Assembly (NCBI RefSeq): GCF_007859755.1
Contig: NZ_SJPF01000009.1
Location: 741-58,151 of the forward strand
Length of the DNA: 57,411 nucleotides
Source: Blastopirellula retiformator
GTDB taxonomy: Bacteria; Planctomycetota; Planctomycetia; Pirellulales; Pirellulaceae
Reading direction: 5' to 3'
Positions 1-9,151 of the stretch are shown piece after piece. Numbering within the stretch: position 1 is the stretch's first letter; each line of letters begins with the position of its first letter. The position numbers were made by a program, and so were the translations under genes. The notes below the pieces were generated by a model. That model was not told the DNA's origin. It did not search any database and was given only the letters and a program-made list of their open reading frames with translations.

Positions 1-263
1 TCGAACTCGGCCGGCTTCAGCGCGCCGAGAATCGCGTTGAAACGATCATGCGAAGGGACGCCGCTGCTCATGTCGAGAAACTTCGAAAGCCACTCCTTCT
101 TATCCTCCGCCCAATCGGCGATGGCGACGAAATCATCCGCCCCGCCGAGCACGGCGCAGAGCGACATCGTGACGATGTTGACCAGCGGATAAGTCACCTT
201 CCGCGTGCGCGGATCGGTCAGGTCGGCAAAGTGCTGTTGAATCGAAGCGGCCGAAGAAGACAT
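1..263 (-). CDS. ISAs1-family transposase, N-terminal part (runs off the left edge)
   Basis: An open frame from the ATG at 263 gives 87 residues beginning MSSSAASIQQHFADLTDPR. It continues with the ISAs1 (H-repeat-associated) N-terminal pattern of a conserved hydrophobic stretch, GGADDFVAIADWAEDKKEWL, then SHDRFNAILG. The catalytic DDE core would lie outside the window. No break is visible in this part, so the copy may be intact, unlike the one at 18.5 kb. Confidence 0.88.
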   Translation of the reverse strand, partial: MSSSAASIQQHFADLTDPRTRKVTYPLVNIVTMSLCAVLGGADDFVAIADWAEDKKEWLSKFLDMSSGVPSHDRFNAILGALKPAEF

Positions 264-375
264 GCGGAAGACCTCCCTGCAAAGCGAACGCCTGGCGGCG
301 AAACGGACGTCGCAAAAACGCCAAGACGTACTTGCCGGATTATTGCAGATTGCCCATCATGGCGCAATCGCCGTG
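1..375 (-). mobile_element. ISAs1-family IS, start-side end, cut by window edge
   Basis: Holds the 5' part of a transposase gene and its terminal inverted repeat at 360-375, which reads TGGCGCAATCGCCGTG on the plus strand. The opposite end type, CACGGCGATCGCACCA, is seen at 18465 and 57290. The inverted repeat lies 97 bp before the transposase start, the same distance as in the copy at 18.5-19.2 kb. The rest of the element is outside the window. Confidence 0.85.
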
Positions 376-522
376 CCACGAGAAGTCACATCACGCTATA
401 CGATCTTCAACTTGACTTTTTTAAAGTCCTTACATATGCGAGCACTATCAAATTTTGACGCATCCTTTAAAATAGGGATTACCCCATTCGTACATCTTTC
501 ATCTTGAATAAGGGTTCTGGTC

Positions 523-1011
523 ATGTCTCGTTTCAATCTGGTCATTGGCGCCGTTCTCGGCCTTTCGGCCGTTCTATCGGGCGCCTTGCTGGATAAGTCG
601 GTCAAATCGCAACTTGACGACGACCTGAAGGAGAAGGCGGTTCCGATTCCGGCGGTCTACGCGCCCGATGGCACGAAACTGCGTGACGCTTCGTCCGAAA
701 TCCCAGTGCTCGATCGTCGCGAAAGCGACGAAAAATGGGCCCAATACCAGAATGGCAATCGCTATCTGATGCTAAATGGAATCGCGTTGATCTCGCTCGG
801 TCTGATCGGACGCTTTCCCAATGTTAACCCGCGGACTTCGGCGATCGGCGGAGGCTTGTTCGTCGTCGGCACGCTTTTGTACGCGGTCGGCATGACCGCT
901 GCGATTCTGTTTAAGATGCCGATCATAGCGACATTCGCGCCGATCGGGGGAATCTTGCTTGCCGGCGGATGGGGATGCCTGGCTATAGCGGCATACCAAG
1001 CCAAGCAATAG
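523..1011 (+). CDS. DUF423-family small membrane protein
   Basis: Predicted 162-residue inner-membrane protein of unknown function. A hydrophobic segment spans about residues 5-23. A hydrophilic insert of about 55 residues follows, then three close hydrophobic segments at about 80-98, 107-130 and 135-157. The last half (YLMLNGIALISLGLIG, then GGxLFxxGTLLYAVGM, then PIGGILLAGGW) matches the DUF423 pattern. Family members are usually 110-130 residues, and the extra length here is the insert after helix 1. An AAGGG motif lies 9 nt before the ATG. Convergent with the lipoprotein gene and sharing a terminator with it. Confidence 0.75.
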   Translation: MSRFNLVIGAVLGLSAVLSGALLDKSVKSQLDDDLKEKAVPIPAVYAPDGTKLRDASSEIPVLDRRESDEKWAQYQNGNRYLMLNGIALISLGLIGRFPNVNPRTSAIGGGLFVVGTLLYAVGMTAAILFKMPIIATFAPIGGILLAGGWGCLAIAAYQAKQ

Positions 1012-1039
1012 AACTAATATCATTCACATGCAAACATAA

Positions 1040-1075
1040 TAGCGGGGAGCGAATGCCAGGATTTGCTCCCCGCTA
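1040..1075. terminator. Bidirectional intrinsic terminator
   Basis: An 11 bp perfect stem, TAGCGGGGAGC with GCTCCCCGCTA, has a 14 nt loop and an AT-rich tail. It lies between the convergent genes ending at 1011 (+) and 1095 (-). Confidence 0.8.
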
Positions 1076-1094
1076 TATTTTATTGCAAGCCAAG

Positions 1095-1478
1095 TTAGCG
1101 ACGCCGCCGCGTGGATCGCGTCAGCTCAAAATTGACGTCAGTCGCATCTTCCGTCACGTTCGCGGTGATTTCCGAACCGGAAATGTAGTGAAACGGGATC
1201 GGCTTTTCATTGCCGGCCAGCCCCGCGAAGCGGACGTATTTTTCTCCGGGCAGGCTTTCGACGGCATAAGCGCCGTTTTCAATGCGTCCGGTTGCGATTT
1301 GGTCGGCGGTGCCGACCACCGGCGCAAACATGATCGTCGCCTTTTCGACCGGCATCCCATCGACGGTGACCGTCCCCGAAATGTCAAATTTCTGCGGACC
1401 GCGTGAGCAGCCCGACAACAGCAAAGCGGTCGTCGCACCGAAGCACGCAACCGCCACAGCGCGTTTAATTCGATTCAT
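1095..1478 (-). CDS. Small secreted lipoprotein, planctomycete DUF1559 companion
   Basis: A 127-residue protein with a lipoprotein signal peptide: basic start MNRIKR, hydrophobic core, lipobox LSGC with the lipidated Cys at 24. The mature part (FDISGTVTVDGMPVEKATIMFAP) is a transthyretin/carboxypeptidase-regulatory-like beta sandwich. In planctomycetes such proteins commonly follow DUF1559 genes, as here: the DUF1559 gene lies 128 nt upstream on the same strand. The exact role is unknown. It ends in a basic STRRRR tail. Confidence 0.8.
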   Translation of the reverse strand: MNRIKRAVAVACFGATTALLLSGCSRGPQKFDISGTVTVDGMPVEKATIMFAPVVGTADQIATGRIENGAYAVESLPGEKYVRFAGLAGNEKPIPFHYISGSEITANVTEDATDVNFELTRSTRRRR

Positions 1479-1605
1479 ACTGGATATACCTCTTGGGCGA
1501 GAAGTCGCCGCTGAATGCTAAGGAGAAAACGATATTCCTGGGCCGCATCGCGCAGCTGGAACGTGCGCGATGCGTTTCGTTTTTCTTCGTACGCCAGCGC
1601 GCTTC

Positions 1606-2583
1606 CTAGAAAGCGCGAATAACGTTTCCGTCCTTACGGTTCCCCAAGTTCATCATCGTTTCGATGCTGACCGTGTCCGGCAGGAACGACACCGAGGCGT
1701 CCGCTCGATTGATCATGACGCCTCCCGGATGATAACTACGCATGCAGAAGATCGAAATCGTCGGCCCCGCATAGATGGCCGGCTTCTTGTCGGTCGACAC
1801 GACATTTCCCGAGGCGTTCATGTCGGTCATGGCGCTAGGCCCGGTCGAGTTGATCGGCCAACTTCCAATCATGCACAGCGATTCGCCAGCGGTGCTGTTC
1901 CAGTAATTGCCAGTCGTATCCCAAGTCGAGGCGCTGGGACCATCCGCTTCCCCCTGCACGCATTCGGCCAACATGATGGTGTTGCTGGTTCCATCGGTGA
2001 TGTCGCGAAACCTGATGTGCGACTTCGAGAAAAACAGGCCGGTCGCGATGCCGGGATCCGCGGTCAAGCCGGCGTGCAGCCCTTGATCGTTGCAGTTGCC
2101 CATGTAGTTTCCCTGGAAACCGTCATGACCAATCTTTCCGCCGTTCGGATCCGAAGGGCAAACGAAGGCGCTGACCGCCGTGCTGCGAACGTCCAGATCG
2201 ACGTTTGCCATCGACATCGACAGCATGTCGGTCTTGATGGCGTCGTACATTGCCGATTGTTCGACAAACGGCAAGATGCCCTGGAACCAAGTGCCGTTCT
2301 GCGGGTATTCGTTCGGATCGTCTTCACCGACGCCCGGGATCTGAAACACCCCGTAGGTCGTCTGTCCCGGCGGCAACGATTTGTACGTGTCGTGATAGTT
2401 GTGCATCGCCAGGCCCAACTGCTTCATGTTGTTGGTACAGCTAATGCGACGAGCCGCTTCGCGGGCCTGCTGAACGGCCGGCAGAAGCAAGGCGATCAAT
2501 GCGCCGATGATGGCGATCACCACCAACAACTCGACCAGAGTGAAGGCGCTGCGGCGATGACGACCGAACCATGAAAATTGCAT
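1606..2583 (-). CDS. DUF1559 protein with prepilin-type N-terminus
   Basis: A 325-residue pseudopilin-like protein. Residues about 13-40 are a type IV prepilin/type II pseudopilin leader and helix ([20 protein letters not shown]), with processing expected before the Phe. The conserved QQAREAARRxxCxNNMKQ and LAMHNYHD motifs follow. The C-terminal half contains ITDGTSNTIMLAE and ends with the planctomycete pattern SIETMMNLGNRKDGNVI. The family is greatly expanded in planctomycetes and its function is not established. An AGGGGA motif lies 8 nt before the ATG. It is complete, in contrast to the broken copy near 22 kb. Confidence 0.93.
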   Translation of the reverse strand: MQFSWFGRHRRSAFTLVELLVVIAIIGALIALLLPAVQQAREAARRISCTNNMKQLGLAMHNYHDTYKSLPPGQTTYGVFQIPGVGEDDPNEYPQNGTWFQGILPFVEQSAMYDAIKTDMLSMSMANVDLDVRSTAVSAFVCPSDPNGGKIGHDGFQGNYMGNCNDQGLHAGLTADPGIATGLFFSKSHIRFRDITDGTSNTIMLAECVQGEADGPSASTWDTTGNYWNSTAGESLCMIGSWPINSTGPSAMTDMNASGNVVSTDKKPAIYAGPTISIFCMRSYHPGGVMINRADASVSFLPDTVSIETMMNLGNRKDGNVIRAF

Positions 2584-3122
2584 TGTGAGCGTCCCCTAAG
2601 ACTTGAGAAAAATGAATAATCCAACCTGTCGCACGTGCGCTAGGCGGTATTGGATTCACAAGCGCGGGCATGATGGGGAAGCGCTGTAAGTAGTGGGTGG
2701 GCAAGACATAAACTACGAATGACGCCGAAACACATCCATACTGCCCATTGGGGGCACGACCCTGCGAAACATGGCGCCCGCAAAATTCCATTGTTCTTTT
2801 AAAAACACGATCGCCACAGCAACCCAAGTCCGACTAGCATCGCCTGATGCCCCAATCTACTTACTCTGATTGGGTTTGCGACAATCACCCCGATCTGCGG
2901 GAGTAATCGAGGCGCGAAAGGCGAGTCGAAAGAAACGCTCAGTCATGCCTCTTTTTCCTAAGGCTACGAAGCAATTTAACTCGGGACAATTTCCATATTT
3001 TTTCCATCCGCCGACGATCCAGGTTTGAAGAAATTGAATTCGGCTCCCTTGCAGAACGTATTTAGCCGACTGAGGTGGAGAATCACCCAGCCGTAAGAAA
3101 TCAGCCGCAACCCAACTTTTCG
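2584..3122. other. Gene-free stretch upstream of the DUF1559 gene
   Basis: About 540 bp with no convincing reading frame. It must hold the promoter of the DUF1559 gene, but no clear -35/-10 pair was recognised. It ends where the 164 bp TA-flanked repeat (family A) begins. Confidence 0.5.
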
Positions 3123-3286
3123 CTAGAGCGTTTTTCTGATAGCTGTAGCGTTTCTGGCGTTAGTGAGGCAAGCTGGTCAAGGCGACCGAAGCAGGCGAAT
3201 CCTCAAGGATTCGTCAATGCAGGTCAACGCCGACCAGCGCGGCCGCAATCAGCCAGAACGATACAGATGGAAGAAAACCGCTCGAG
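3123..3286 (+). repeat. Family A repeat (MITE-like), copy 1
   Basis: A 164 bp element with imperfect inverted ends of about 35 bp. The left end starts CTAGAGCGTTTTTCTGAT, and the right end, read inward, starts CTCGAGCGGTTTTCTTCC. Both ends then share a CGTT/CTGGC block. The interior carries a small GAATC/GATTC hairpin. Nearly identical copies lie at 29443-29605 (inverted) and 54714-54875. It has no coding capacity. Confidence 0.85.
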
Positions 3287-3465
3287 ACATGCCGCGATTG
3301 CACGCGAAACTCCGCAAGAATCTCTTGCGCCAGAGCGTGTCACCTCGATGCCCCTTACGGAATAAAGTGAGCGCCCAACGCGCGTGCGTCAGGCGGGTCT
3401 TTCGCAAACCCAGGCATGATAGGGGCGAGAAACTATTGTGTGCAAAGTTACGGGGTAGTGGCCCC

Positions 3466-4377
3466 TTACAACTTCCCGGCCGGCGTGTCCGCCTTTAGCG
3501 CCGCGATCATGTCGCTTGTCGCGGCGGCGCTCGCCTCCTGCCAACGGGCAGGTCCAAACGTCGTCTTGTACGGCTCTTTGGCGAACGCGAAGTTAATGCC
3601 GCGAGAGTTATTGATCAGCGCACCCAAACCATCGGCGTCAAACGACGCGGCGACGTCTTTCGGCCCGCCCCCTTGGCTGCCAAAGCCCGGCACCAAAAGC
3701 CAGGCCGACGGCATCACCTCGCGCAGCTCCGACAGTTGCGCGGGATAGGTCGCCCCGACAACCGCGCCGACGGCGCCATATTGTTGTCCCGTCGCCTTGG
3801 TCGCCGCGGCGAGCGACTCGACATGCTCGGCCATGCGGCGATAAATCGTCTTGCCGTCGATCGACAGGTCCTGCAGCGTGCCGCTACCTGGGTTCGAGGT
3901 CTTCACCAGCACAAAGATGCCCGAGTCGGTCGCCGTGCACTGATCGACAAACGGCGTCAGGCTGTCGTCCCCCAGATAGGGAGAAACCGTCAGGCAATCG
4001 GCGCCCCAGGCGCTCTCATCCCCCAGATACGCCTTGGCGTACGCTTCGGCCGTGCTGCCGATGTCGCCTCGTTTGCAGTCGAGGATTACCAGCAGCCCTC
4101 TTTCGCGGGCATAGCTGACCGTCTTGCCTAGCGCCGCCATGCCGAACGGCCCCAGCTGTTCGTAGAACGCCGCCTGCGGCTTGACGACCGCGACCTGATC
4201 GGCGACGGCGTCGATCAGCTCACATGAGAACTTCGCAAACGCGGTCGCTTGGCCCGACGGGGAGCTGTCAGTTTGCAGCGCCGGAGGAAGTTGCTCAAAG
4301 CGGGGATCGATGCCGACCAAGGCCGGAGTCCCTTTTTGCCGGACCGCCGCCGCCAATCGTTCTGCAAAGCTAGCCAC
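3466..4377 (-). CDS. pyrF: Orotidine 5'-phosphate decarboxylase, type 2
   Basis: Decarboxylates OMP to UMP, the last step of pyrimidine synthesis. The 303-residue length and the motif LDCKRGDIGSTAEAYA (about residues 97-112, with the catalytic Asp/Lys pair) identify the longer type 2 PyrF found in many actinobacteria and planctomycetes. The N-terminus VGIDPRFEQLP and the C-terminal phosphate site VPGFGSQGG are also typical. The start overlaps the end of mutS by 8 nt, so the two are probably co-transcribed and translationally coupled. Confidence 0.95.
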   Translation of the reverse strand: MASFAERLAAAVRQKGTPALVGIDPRFEQLPPALQTDSSPSGQATAFAKFSCELIDAVADQVAVVKPQAAFYEQLGPFGMAALGKTVSYARERGLLVILDCKRGDIGSTAEAYAKAYLGDESAWGADCLTVSPYLGDDSLTPFVDQCTATDSGIFVLVKTSNPGSGTLQDLSIDGKTIYRRMAEHVESLAAATKATGQQYGAVGAVVGATYPAQLSELREVMPSAWLLVPGFGSQGGGPKDVAASFDADGLGALINNSRGINFAFAKEPYKTTFGPARWQEASAAATSDMIAALKADTPAGKL

Positions 4378-6985
4378 TTTGAACTCCTTCCTCTCTTAGT
4401 TCTTTCTTCCAAGCCTGCAAGATTTGCAGCGCCTGCATGGGGGTCGTATCGTCGACATCGACCTCGCGGATTTTTTCTAACAGCGGATGCTCGTGCGGAC
4501 CAAACAGACTCAGCTGCAGGTCGCTCTTCGGCCGCCGCTCCTTCTTGACGGTGATCTTCGCGTTTCCGTCCAGATGCTCTGATTCTAGCTGATTCAAGAT
4601 CTGCTTGGCCCGCTCGTTCACTTCCCGCGGCACGCCAGCCAAACGGGCGACATAGATGCCGTAGCTCTTGTCGGCGGCGCCTGGCACGATCTTGTGCAGG
4701 AAGATCACCTTGTCGTCCCACTCTTTGACCGCGACGTTTAAATTGACGACGCCGCTGAGCGAACTCTTCAGGTCGGTTAGTTCGTGGTAATGGGTGGCGA
4801 ACAGCGTGCGGCAGCCAATTCTGTCGTGTAGATACTCGACGATTGACCAGGCGAGCGAAACGCCGTCATACGTGCTGGTGCCGCGGCCGATCTCATCCAA
4901 AATCACCAGGCTGCGATCGGTCGCGGTGTTCAAAATTCGGGCCGTCTCGGTCATTTCGACCATAAACGTACTTTGCCCACGCGACAGTTCGTCGCTGGCG
5001 CCTACCCGAGCGAAGATGCGATCGACAATGCCGACCTGGGCTTCTCGCGCCGGCACAAAACTGCCCATCTGCGCCATCAGCGAGATCAGCGCCACCTGGC
5101 GAATGTAGGTGCTCTTACCTGCCATATTCGGCCCAGTGATCAAGCCGATGAAGCCTGACTCGTTGTCGAGCTGAGCGTCGTTTGGGACGAAGCCCCCTTC
5201 GATCTCTTTCAGATCGAGCACCGGGTGGCGACCGTCCAAGATCCGCAGCACGGTCGATTCGCCCACCTGCGGTCGGCAGTAGTTCCGCTCTCGCGCGAGT
5301 TCGGCCAGCGACAACAGGCAGTCCAGATTGGCCAGCACATCGGCCGTTTGCTGGATTCGCTTGGCGTCGGCCTGAACGGCGTCGCGCAGTTGGACGAAGA
5401 GATCGTACTCCAGGTCCTTCGCCTTCTCGTCGGCCGACAGCACCTTCTCTTCGTATTCTTTCAGCTCGGGCGTGACGTAACGCTCGGCGTTTTTCAGCGT
5501 TTGCTTGCGAATGTAGTCAGCCGGGATCCGCTCGCGATTGACGTTGGTCACTTCCAGGTAATAGCCAAACACCTTGTTGAAGCCGACCTTCAAGTTGGCG
5601 ATCTCGGTCCGCTCGATCTCTTTCTGCTGGTACTCGGCGATCCACTGCTTGCCGCCGGCCGCCAGTCCGCGGAGATGGTCGAGGTCCGAGTGGAAACCAT
5701 TCTGGATGACGCCACCTTCCCGGGGCGAAATCGGCAGGCTTTCGTCGAGCGCCGCGCTCAGCTGCGAGCGAATCTCGGGACAAAGATCGAGCCGCTCTTC
5801 CAGCAAGCGCAACATGCTGCTGCGGCGCGAGGTAATCTTGGCCTTGATATGCGGCAGTCGCTCCAGCGTGCGGCAGATGTATCCGAGGTCGCGAGGCGAC
5901 GCCCGGCCTGTCATCACGCGAGCCAACAACCGCTCGAGATCGTAGACGTCCTTTAAACTGTCGCGCAGGTCTCGGCCAAGCGCCGGCTCTTGCACCAGTT
6001 CTTCGACCCCATCCAAACGCCGCTGAATCTCTTCCAGATCGGTCAGCGGGTTCGAGAGCCAATCGCCCAGCAGCCGCCCTCCCATCACCGTCACGCAGCG
6101 ATCGATGGCGCCCAGCAGCGAACCATCGCGGCGCCCATCGCGCATCGTGCGGGTCAGTTCCAACGAGCGGCGCGTCGCCTCGTCGATTTCGAGCGTCGAG
6201 CTGGCCCGGTACGGCGTCAAACGCTCGATATGATGCAACGAAGTCCGCTGCGTTTCTTCCAGGTACTCGAGCACCGCCCCGGCGGCGCAGACCGCCAGCT
6301 GATCCTCGTCGCCAAACCCAAAGCCTTCCAGCGTCTTGGTCTCAAACTGCCGCTGCAGCACCTCTTTGGCGCCATCCTTGCCGAACGCCCAGCCGGGGCG
6401 ATAGGTCATCAGAATCGCCTCGTGCAGGTGAGTCGGCACGACGTTCGACTCTTCCGGAACCAGGCACTCCGACGGCGCGATTCTCGCCAGCTGATCCCCC
6501 AGCCGAGCCGTCGGAAATACGCCGGCATAAAAGCGGCCGGTCGACATCTCGACCCAGGCTACGCCCACCTCGGCGGCGGTTTCCTTCTTGCCAGGCAGCG
6601 CGACCGCCGCCAGGTAGTTGCTTTCTCGCGGCTCCAGCAACGCGTCGTCGGTCAGCGTGCCGGGCGTGACGATCCGGGTGATCTCGCGCCGGACGATCCC
6701 CTTCGCCTCTTTGGGATTCTCGACCTGGTCGCAGATTGCGACCCGATAGCCCAGATGGATCAGCTTGCCGAGATAGTTGTCAAGCTGATGATGCGGAAAG
6801 CCGGCCATCGGGGTGGCGTTTTCCCCTTTGTCGCGGCTGGTGAGGGTCATCCCCAACACCCGCGCAGCGGTTTTCGCATCGTCATTAAACAGTTCGTAGA
6901 AGTCCCCCATGCGAAAGAAGAGGATCGCGTCGCCGCACGCTCCCTTCGCCTCGAGGTACTGCTGCATCATCGGGGTGACGTTCAT
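4370..6985 (-). CDS. mutS: DNA mismatch repair protein MutS
   Basis: Recognises mismatches and starts methyl-independent repair with MutL. The 871-residue length is normal. The mismatch-wedging FYE motif is at 29-31 in FFRMGDFYELF. The connector, lever and clamp regions follow, then the ATPase domain with Walker A GPNMAGKST at about 618-626 and the Walker B/signature region LVILDEIGRGTSTYDG at about 692-707. The C-terminal helical tail has a plausible helix-turn-helix region. It lies upstream of pyrF with an 8 nt overlap. No damage is seen. Confidence 0.97.
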   Translation of the reverse strand: MNVTPMMQQYLEAKGACGDAILFFRMGDFYELFNDDAKTAARVLGMTLTSRDKGENATPMAGFPHHQLDNYLGKLIHLGYRVAICDQVENPKEAKGIVRREITRIVTPGTLTDDALLEPRESNYLAAVALPGKKETAAEVGVAWVEMSTGRFYAGVFPTARLGDQLARIAPSECLVPEESNVVPTHLHEAILMTYRPGWAFGKDGAKEVLQRQFETKTLEGFGFGDEDQLAVCAAGAVLEYLEETQRTSLHHIERLTPYRASSTLEIDEATRRSLELTRTMRDGRRDGSLLGAIDRCVTVMGGRLLGDWLSNPLTDLEEIQRRLDGVEELVQEPALGRDLRDSLKDVYDLERLLARVMTGRASPRDLGYICRTLERLPHIKAKITSRRSSMLRLLEERLDLCPEIRSQLSAALDESLPISPREGGVIQNGFHSDLDHLRGLAAGGKQWIAEYQQKEIERTEIANLKVGFNKVFGYYLEVTNVNRERIPADYIRKQTLKNAERYVTPELKEYEEKVLSADEKAKDLEYDLFVQLRDAVQADAKRIQQTADVLANLDCLLSLAELARERNYCRPQVGESTVLRILDGRHPVLDLKEIEGGFVPNDAQLDNESGFIGLITGPNMAGKSTYIRQVALISLMAQMGSFVPAREAQVGIVDRIFARVGASDELSRGQSTFMVEMTETARILNTATDRSLVILDEIGRGTSTYDGVSLAWSIVEYLHDRIGCRTLFATHYHELTDLKSSLSGVVNLNVAVKEWDDKVIFLHKIVPGAADKSYGIYVARLAGVPREVNERAKQILNQLESEHLDGNAKITVKKERRPKSDLQLSLFGPHEHPLLEKIREVDVDDTTPMQALQILQAWKKELREEGVQSG

Positions 6986-7251
6986 CGCGACAATTTATCA
7001 CGATGCGAAGCGAGCATGAAGGGGCGAGCGGGGAAAGAAATTGGGGGTGGGTTTGCGGATTTGGGAAGAGGTTTGGTTATCCCCCAGACAAGGGTCGAAG
7101 CTTAACCCCGGAAAAGCGCGCCTTTAGAGAGGATCATTTTTTGCTTTCGACTACCGCACCCACACGACGCTGGCCTATTGAGGCAGAAGTCAGGCATGCG
7201 ATTGGAGGGTACAATAAGAACTCGCGCATCGATGCCGAAAGACAGGCGCCC

Positions 7252-7692
7252 ATGTACGACAAATCCGATCTCGAAATCGTCACGTCGATTGAACACATCC
7301 GTGAGCGTCCCGAAATGTATCTGGCCGGCGGCGACGTCAGTGCCGACGCGTTGGCCAATCGCTTGCTGCTTGATCTTCAATCGATGCCGACTGCGTTGGT
7401 CGTCTACCAACAGTTTGGCGATTGGCGCATCTTGGGAAGTGATCGCAACTGGGTTGGCGATGTCGCGGAACCGCACGATGTTTTCGAGCGAATCGTCACC
7501 TATCATCGCAATCAGCGAACCAGCTTTCACGCCGAAGTGCTGCTCGCGGCGTTCGCGCGAGACGTCGTATTATTCTCTGGCAGCGAGCCTGAACGAATCC
7601 AAGGAAATGCGAAAATTCCCGCCGAATTGATCGAATTCACACGGCGGTATCCGCAACTTGTGCGATGCACTGTGTTTTCGTCGGAGGCGTAA
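7252..7692 (+). CDS. Small protein with a GyrB/ParE-like N-terminal motif
   Basis: A 146-residue protein of unknown function. Its start (LEIVTSIEHIRERPEMYL, residues 7-24) copies the very N-terminal ExIRxRPxMY(I/L)G signature of type II topoisomerase GyrB/ParE subunits. The GHKL ATP-binding motifs that should follow (Asn box, DxGxG) are missing. The ATG at 7252 was chosen because codon bias and the recognisable motif begin there. The frame is open upstream to 7003, but that part looks non-coding. Convergent with the esterase gene. Confidence 0.65.
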   Translation: MYDKSDLEIVTSIEHIRERPEMYLAGGDVSADALANRLLLDLQSMPTALVVYQQFGDWRILGSDRNWVGDVAEPHDVFERIVTYHRNQRTSFHAEVLLAAFARDVVLFSGSEPERIQGNAKIPAELIEFTRRYPQLVRCTVFSSEA

Positions 7693-7703
7693 CGCTATAC
7701 AGG

Positions 7704-7722
7704 CACGGCTCACAGAGCCGTG
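7704..7722. repeat. Short palindrome CACGGCTC-N3-GAGCCGTG, copy 1
   Basis: An 8 bp perfect stem with a 3 nt loop between two convergent genes. The same stem recurs at 17221-17239. It could act as a weak terminator or be a REP-type palindrome. Confidence 0.6.
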
Positions 7723-7733
7723 GCGCACTCACG

Positions 7734-8624
7734 TTAGTCCGGCACAGCCGCCTTCAACTGATGCTCAAAAAACGCCACCGTCTTCACTAGCGCCTGGATG
7801 GCAGTGCCGGCGCCGAAGCCGTGTCCGTCGTTCTCGTAGATCACCAGCTCTGACTGGCAGCCGGCGTTTTGCAGCGCTTCGTGCAGGGCTTCGACTTGCG
7901 ATGGAGGAACAAGCTGATCTTTGCCACCTTGAAGAATCAGGAAGTTGGCGCTCTTGTCGTCGACGTGCAGCGTGGGAGAGGCCGCCTTTTGGTTTTCGAC
8001 GTTTCCTTTGCCCAGGAAATTGTCGATCATCCCCTGCACGGCGACGTTGGCGTCGATGTCGTACTTCGTCCAATCTTTCGTCAGATCGCCGGGGCCGTAG
8101 ATGTTGACGACTGCCTGAACGCGGGTCGAGGTTTCCCCTTCCTTCGCCACATCGGTCGTGCCAAGGAGCGACACCAGGTGCCCGCCGGCCGAATCTCCGG
8201 CGGCGCCGATCTTCGTCGCGTTGACGCTTAGCTTCTCGGCATTCTCGCGAATCCAACGCACCGCCTGACGGCAATCGTCGATCGCGGCGGGCCACTGGTT
8301 GGCGATCTTGCCGTCGCCAGCCGGTTTGACCAAGCGATAGTTGATACTGACGGCGACGAAGCCGCGCTGCGCGAGCCCATTGCCGATCGCCGTGACGCCG
8401 CCGGCATTCTTGCTGCCGCCGCGCCACCCGCCGCCGTGGATCAACAGGACCACGGGACGCGGCTCGTTCGACTCTTCGTCCGGCGAATAGACGTCAGCCA
8501 ACAGTTTCTCGCCGTTGGCTGTGCCGTATACGACGTCCTTTTCGACCTTCGCCTGCGCAGCTTGGGAAGCGACTAGCGAAACGGATACAGCGACCAGGGC
8601 GAGCAGAAAGAACTTTCGCAACAT
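7734..8624 (-). CDS. Exported alpha/beta hydrolase (esterase/lipase, BD-FAE type)
   Basis: A 296-residue exported hydrolase. Residues 1-25 are a Sec signal peptide (MLRKFFLLALVAVSVSLVAS...AQA). The oxyanion-hole motif HGGGW is at 63-67 and the nucleophile elbow GDSAGG has Ser145. The acid Asp236 (GGKDQLVP) and His268 (NDGHGF) complete the triad. This is the pattern of the family annotated in planctomycetes as carboxylesterase/xylanase-like, often acting on acetylated or feruloylated carbohydrate. The start at 8624 is preferred because it opens the signal peptide; the frame reaches 8840 without one. Confidence 0.9.
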   Translation of the reverse strand: MLRKFFLLALVAVSVSLVASQAAQAKVEKDVVYGTANGEKLLADVYSPDEESNEPRPVVLLIHGGGWRGGSKNAGGVTAIGNGLAQRGFVAVSINYRLVKPAGDGKIANQWPAAIDDCRQAVRWIRENAEKLSVNATKIGAAGDSAGGHLVSLLGTTDVAKEGETSTRVQAVVNIYGPGDLTKDWTKYDIDANVAVQGMIDNFLGKGNVENQKAASPTLHVDDKSANFLILQGGKDQLVPPSQVEALHEALQNAGCQSELVIYENDGHGFGAGTAIQALVKTVAFFEHQLKAAVPD

Positions 8625-8713
8625 GTTGGGGCCTTTTGCGAGGAGGTTTCGACAGAATGCGACGAGACGCACCCGACCTTCGATTGACGCGCCGTTGTCT
8701 ACCACGGCTGCCG

Positions 8714-9058
8714 CTACATGCCGTACCAATCGACCAACCAATGTTCGACGCAACGACATCCAGAACTCATTAGAATTGGTCTCCCCGCCGTTTGCGACCA
8801 GTCTTCCCACCACTCTTGTCCACAAGCGGGGCAATACCAATGAAGCTTCGGTGGAGCGTCAGAACCGGGCGTCCACTGAAGAATTACGCCGCGAACGATA
8901 CCGGCAACTTCCTCCGTCACCTGAACATACCTTCGCTTGCAGTTCTGTGGAATTCTCCAGCGACGAATGACTTGGTCTCGATCGATCCCGTAACCAACGC
9001 TCCGGCCATTGCGAACGGCCGTATAGAGCGTGAATTCTGTTGTTACAAGCTTTGACAT
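8714..9058 (-). CDS. Hypothetical protein with a CPxC zinc-ribbon-like segment
   Basis: A 114-residue protein not recognised as a known family. The start MSKLVTTEFTLYTAVRNGRS is followed by a basic region. The end has WYCPACGQEWWEDW and, about 17 residues on, GCRCVEHW, giving four cysteines that could bind zinc. No strong ribosome site is visible, and the frame remains open to 9118. It ends about 90 bp before the esterase start on the same strand, so it could be co-transcribed. Confidence 0.5.
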   Translation of the reverse strand: MSKLVTTEFTLYTAVRNGRSVGYGIDRDQVIRRWRIPQNCKRRYVQVTEEVAGIVRGVILQWTPGSDAPPKLHWYCPACGQEWWEDWSQTAGRPILMSSGCRCVEHWLVDWYGM

Positions 9059-9151
9059 AATCGCCGTGGACATCCACTGCGCCACAAGGTTCGCGCTGAC
9101 CGGTAGATCATTTATCACCTCACGGCGAATCCCAACGAATGGAATCGACCA

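Noticed and set aside
1570-2574. 334-codon plus-strand frame opposite the DUF1559 gene
   Set aside because: It is the antisense shadow of a well-recognised gene. The same holds for other long antisense frames, such as 32098-33783 opposite sucA and 5990-7105 opposite mutS.
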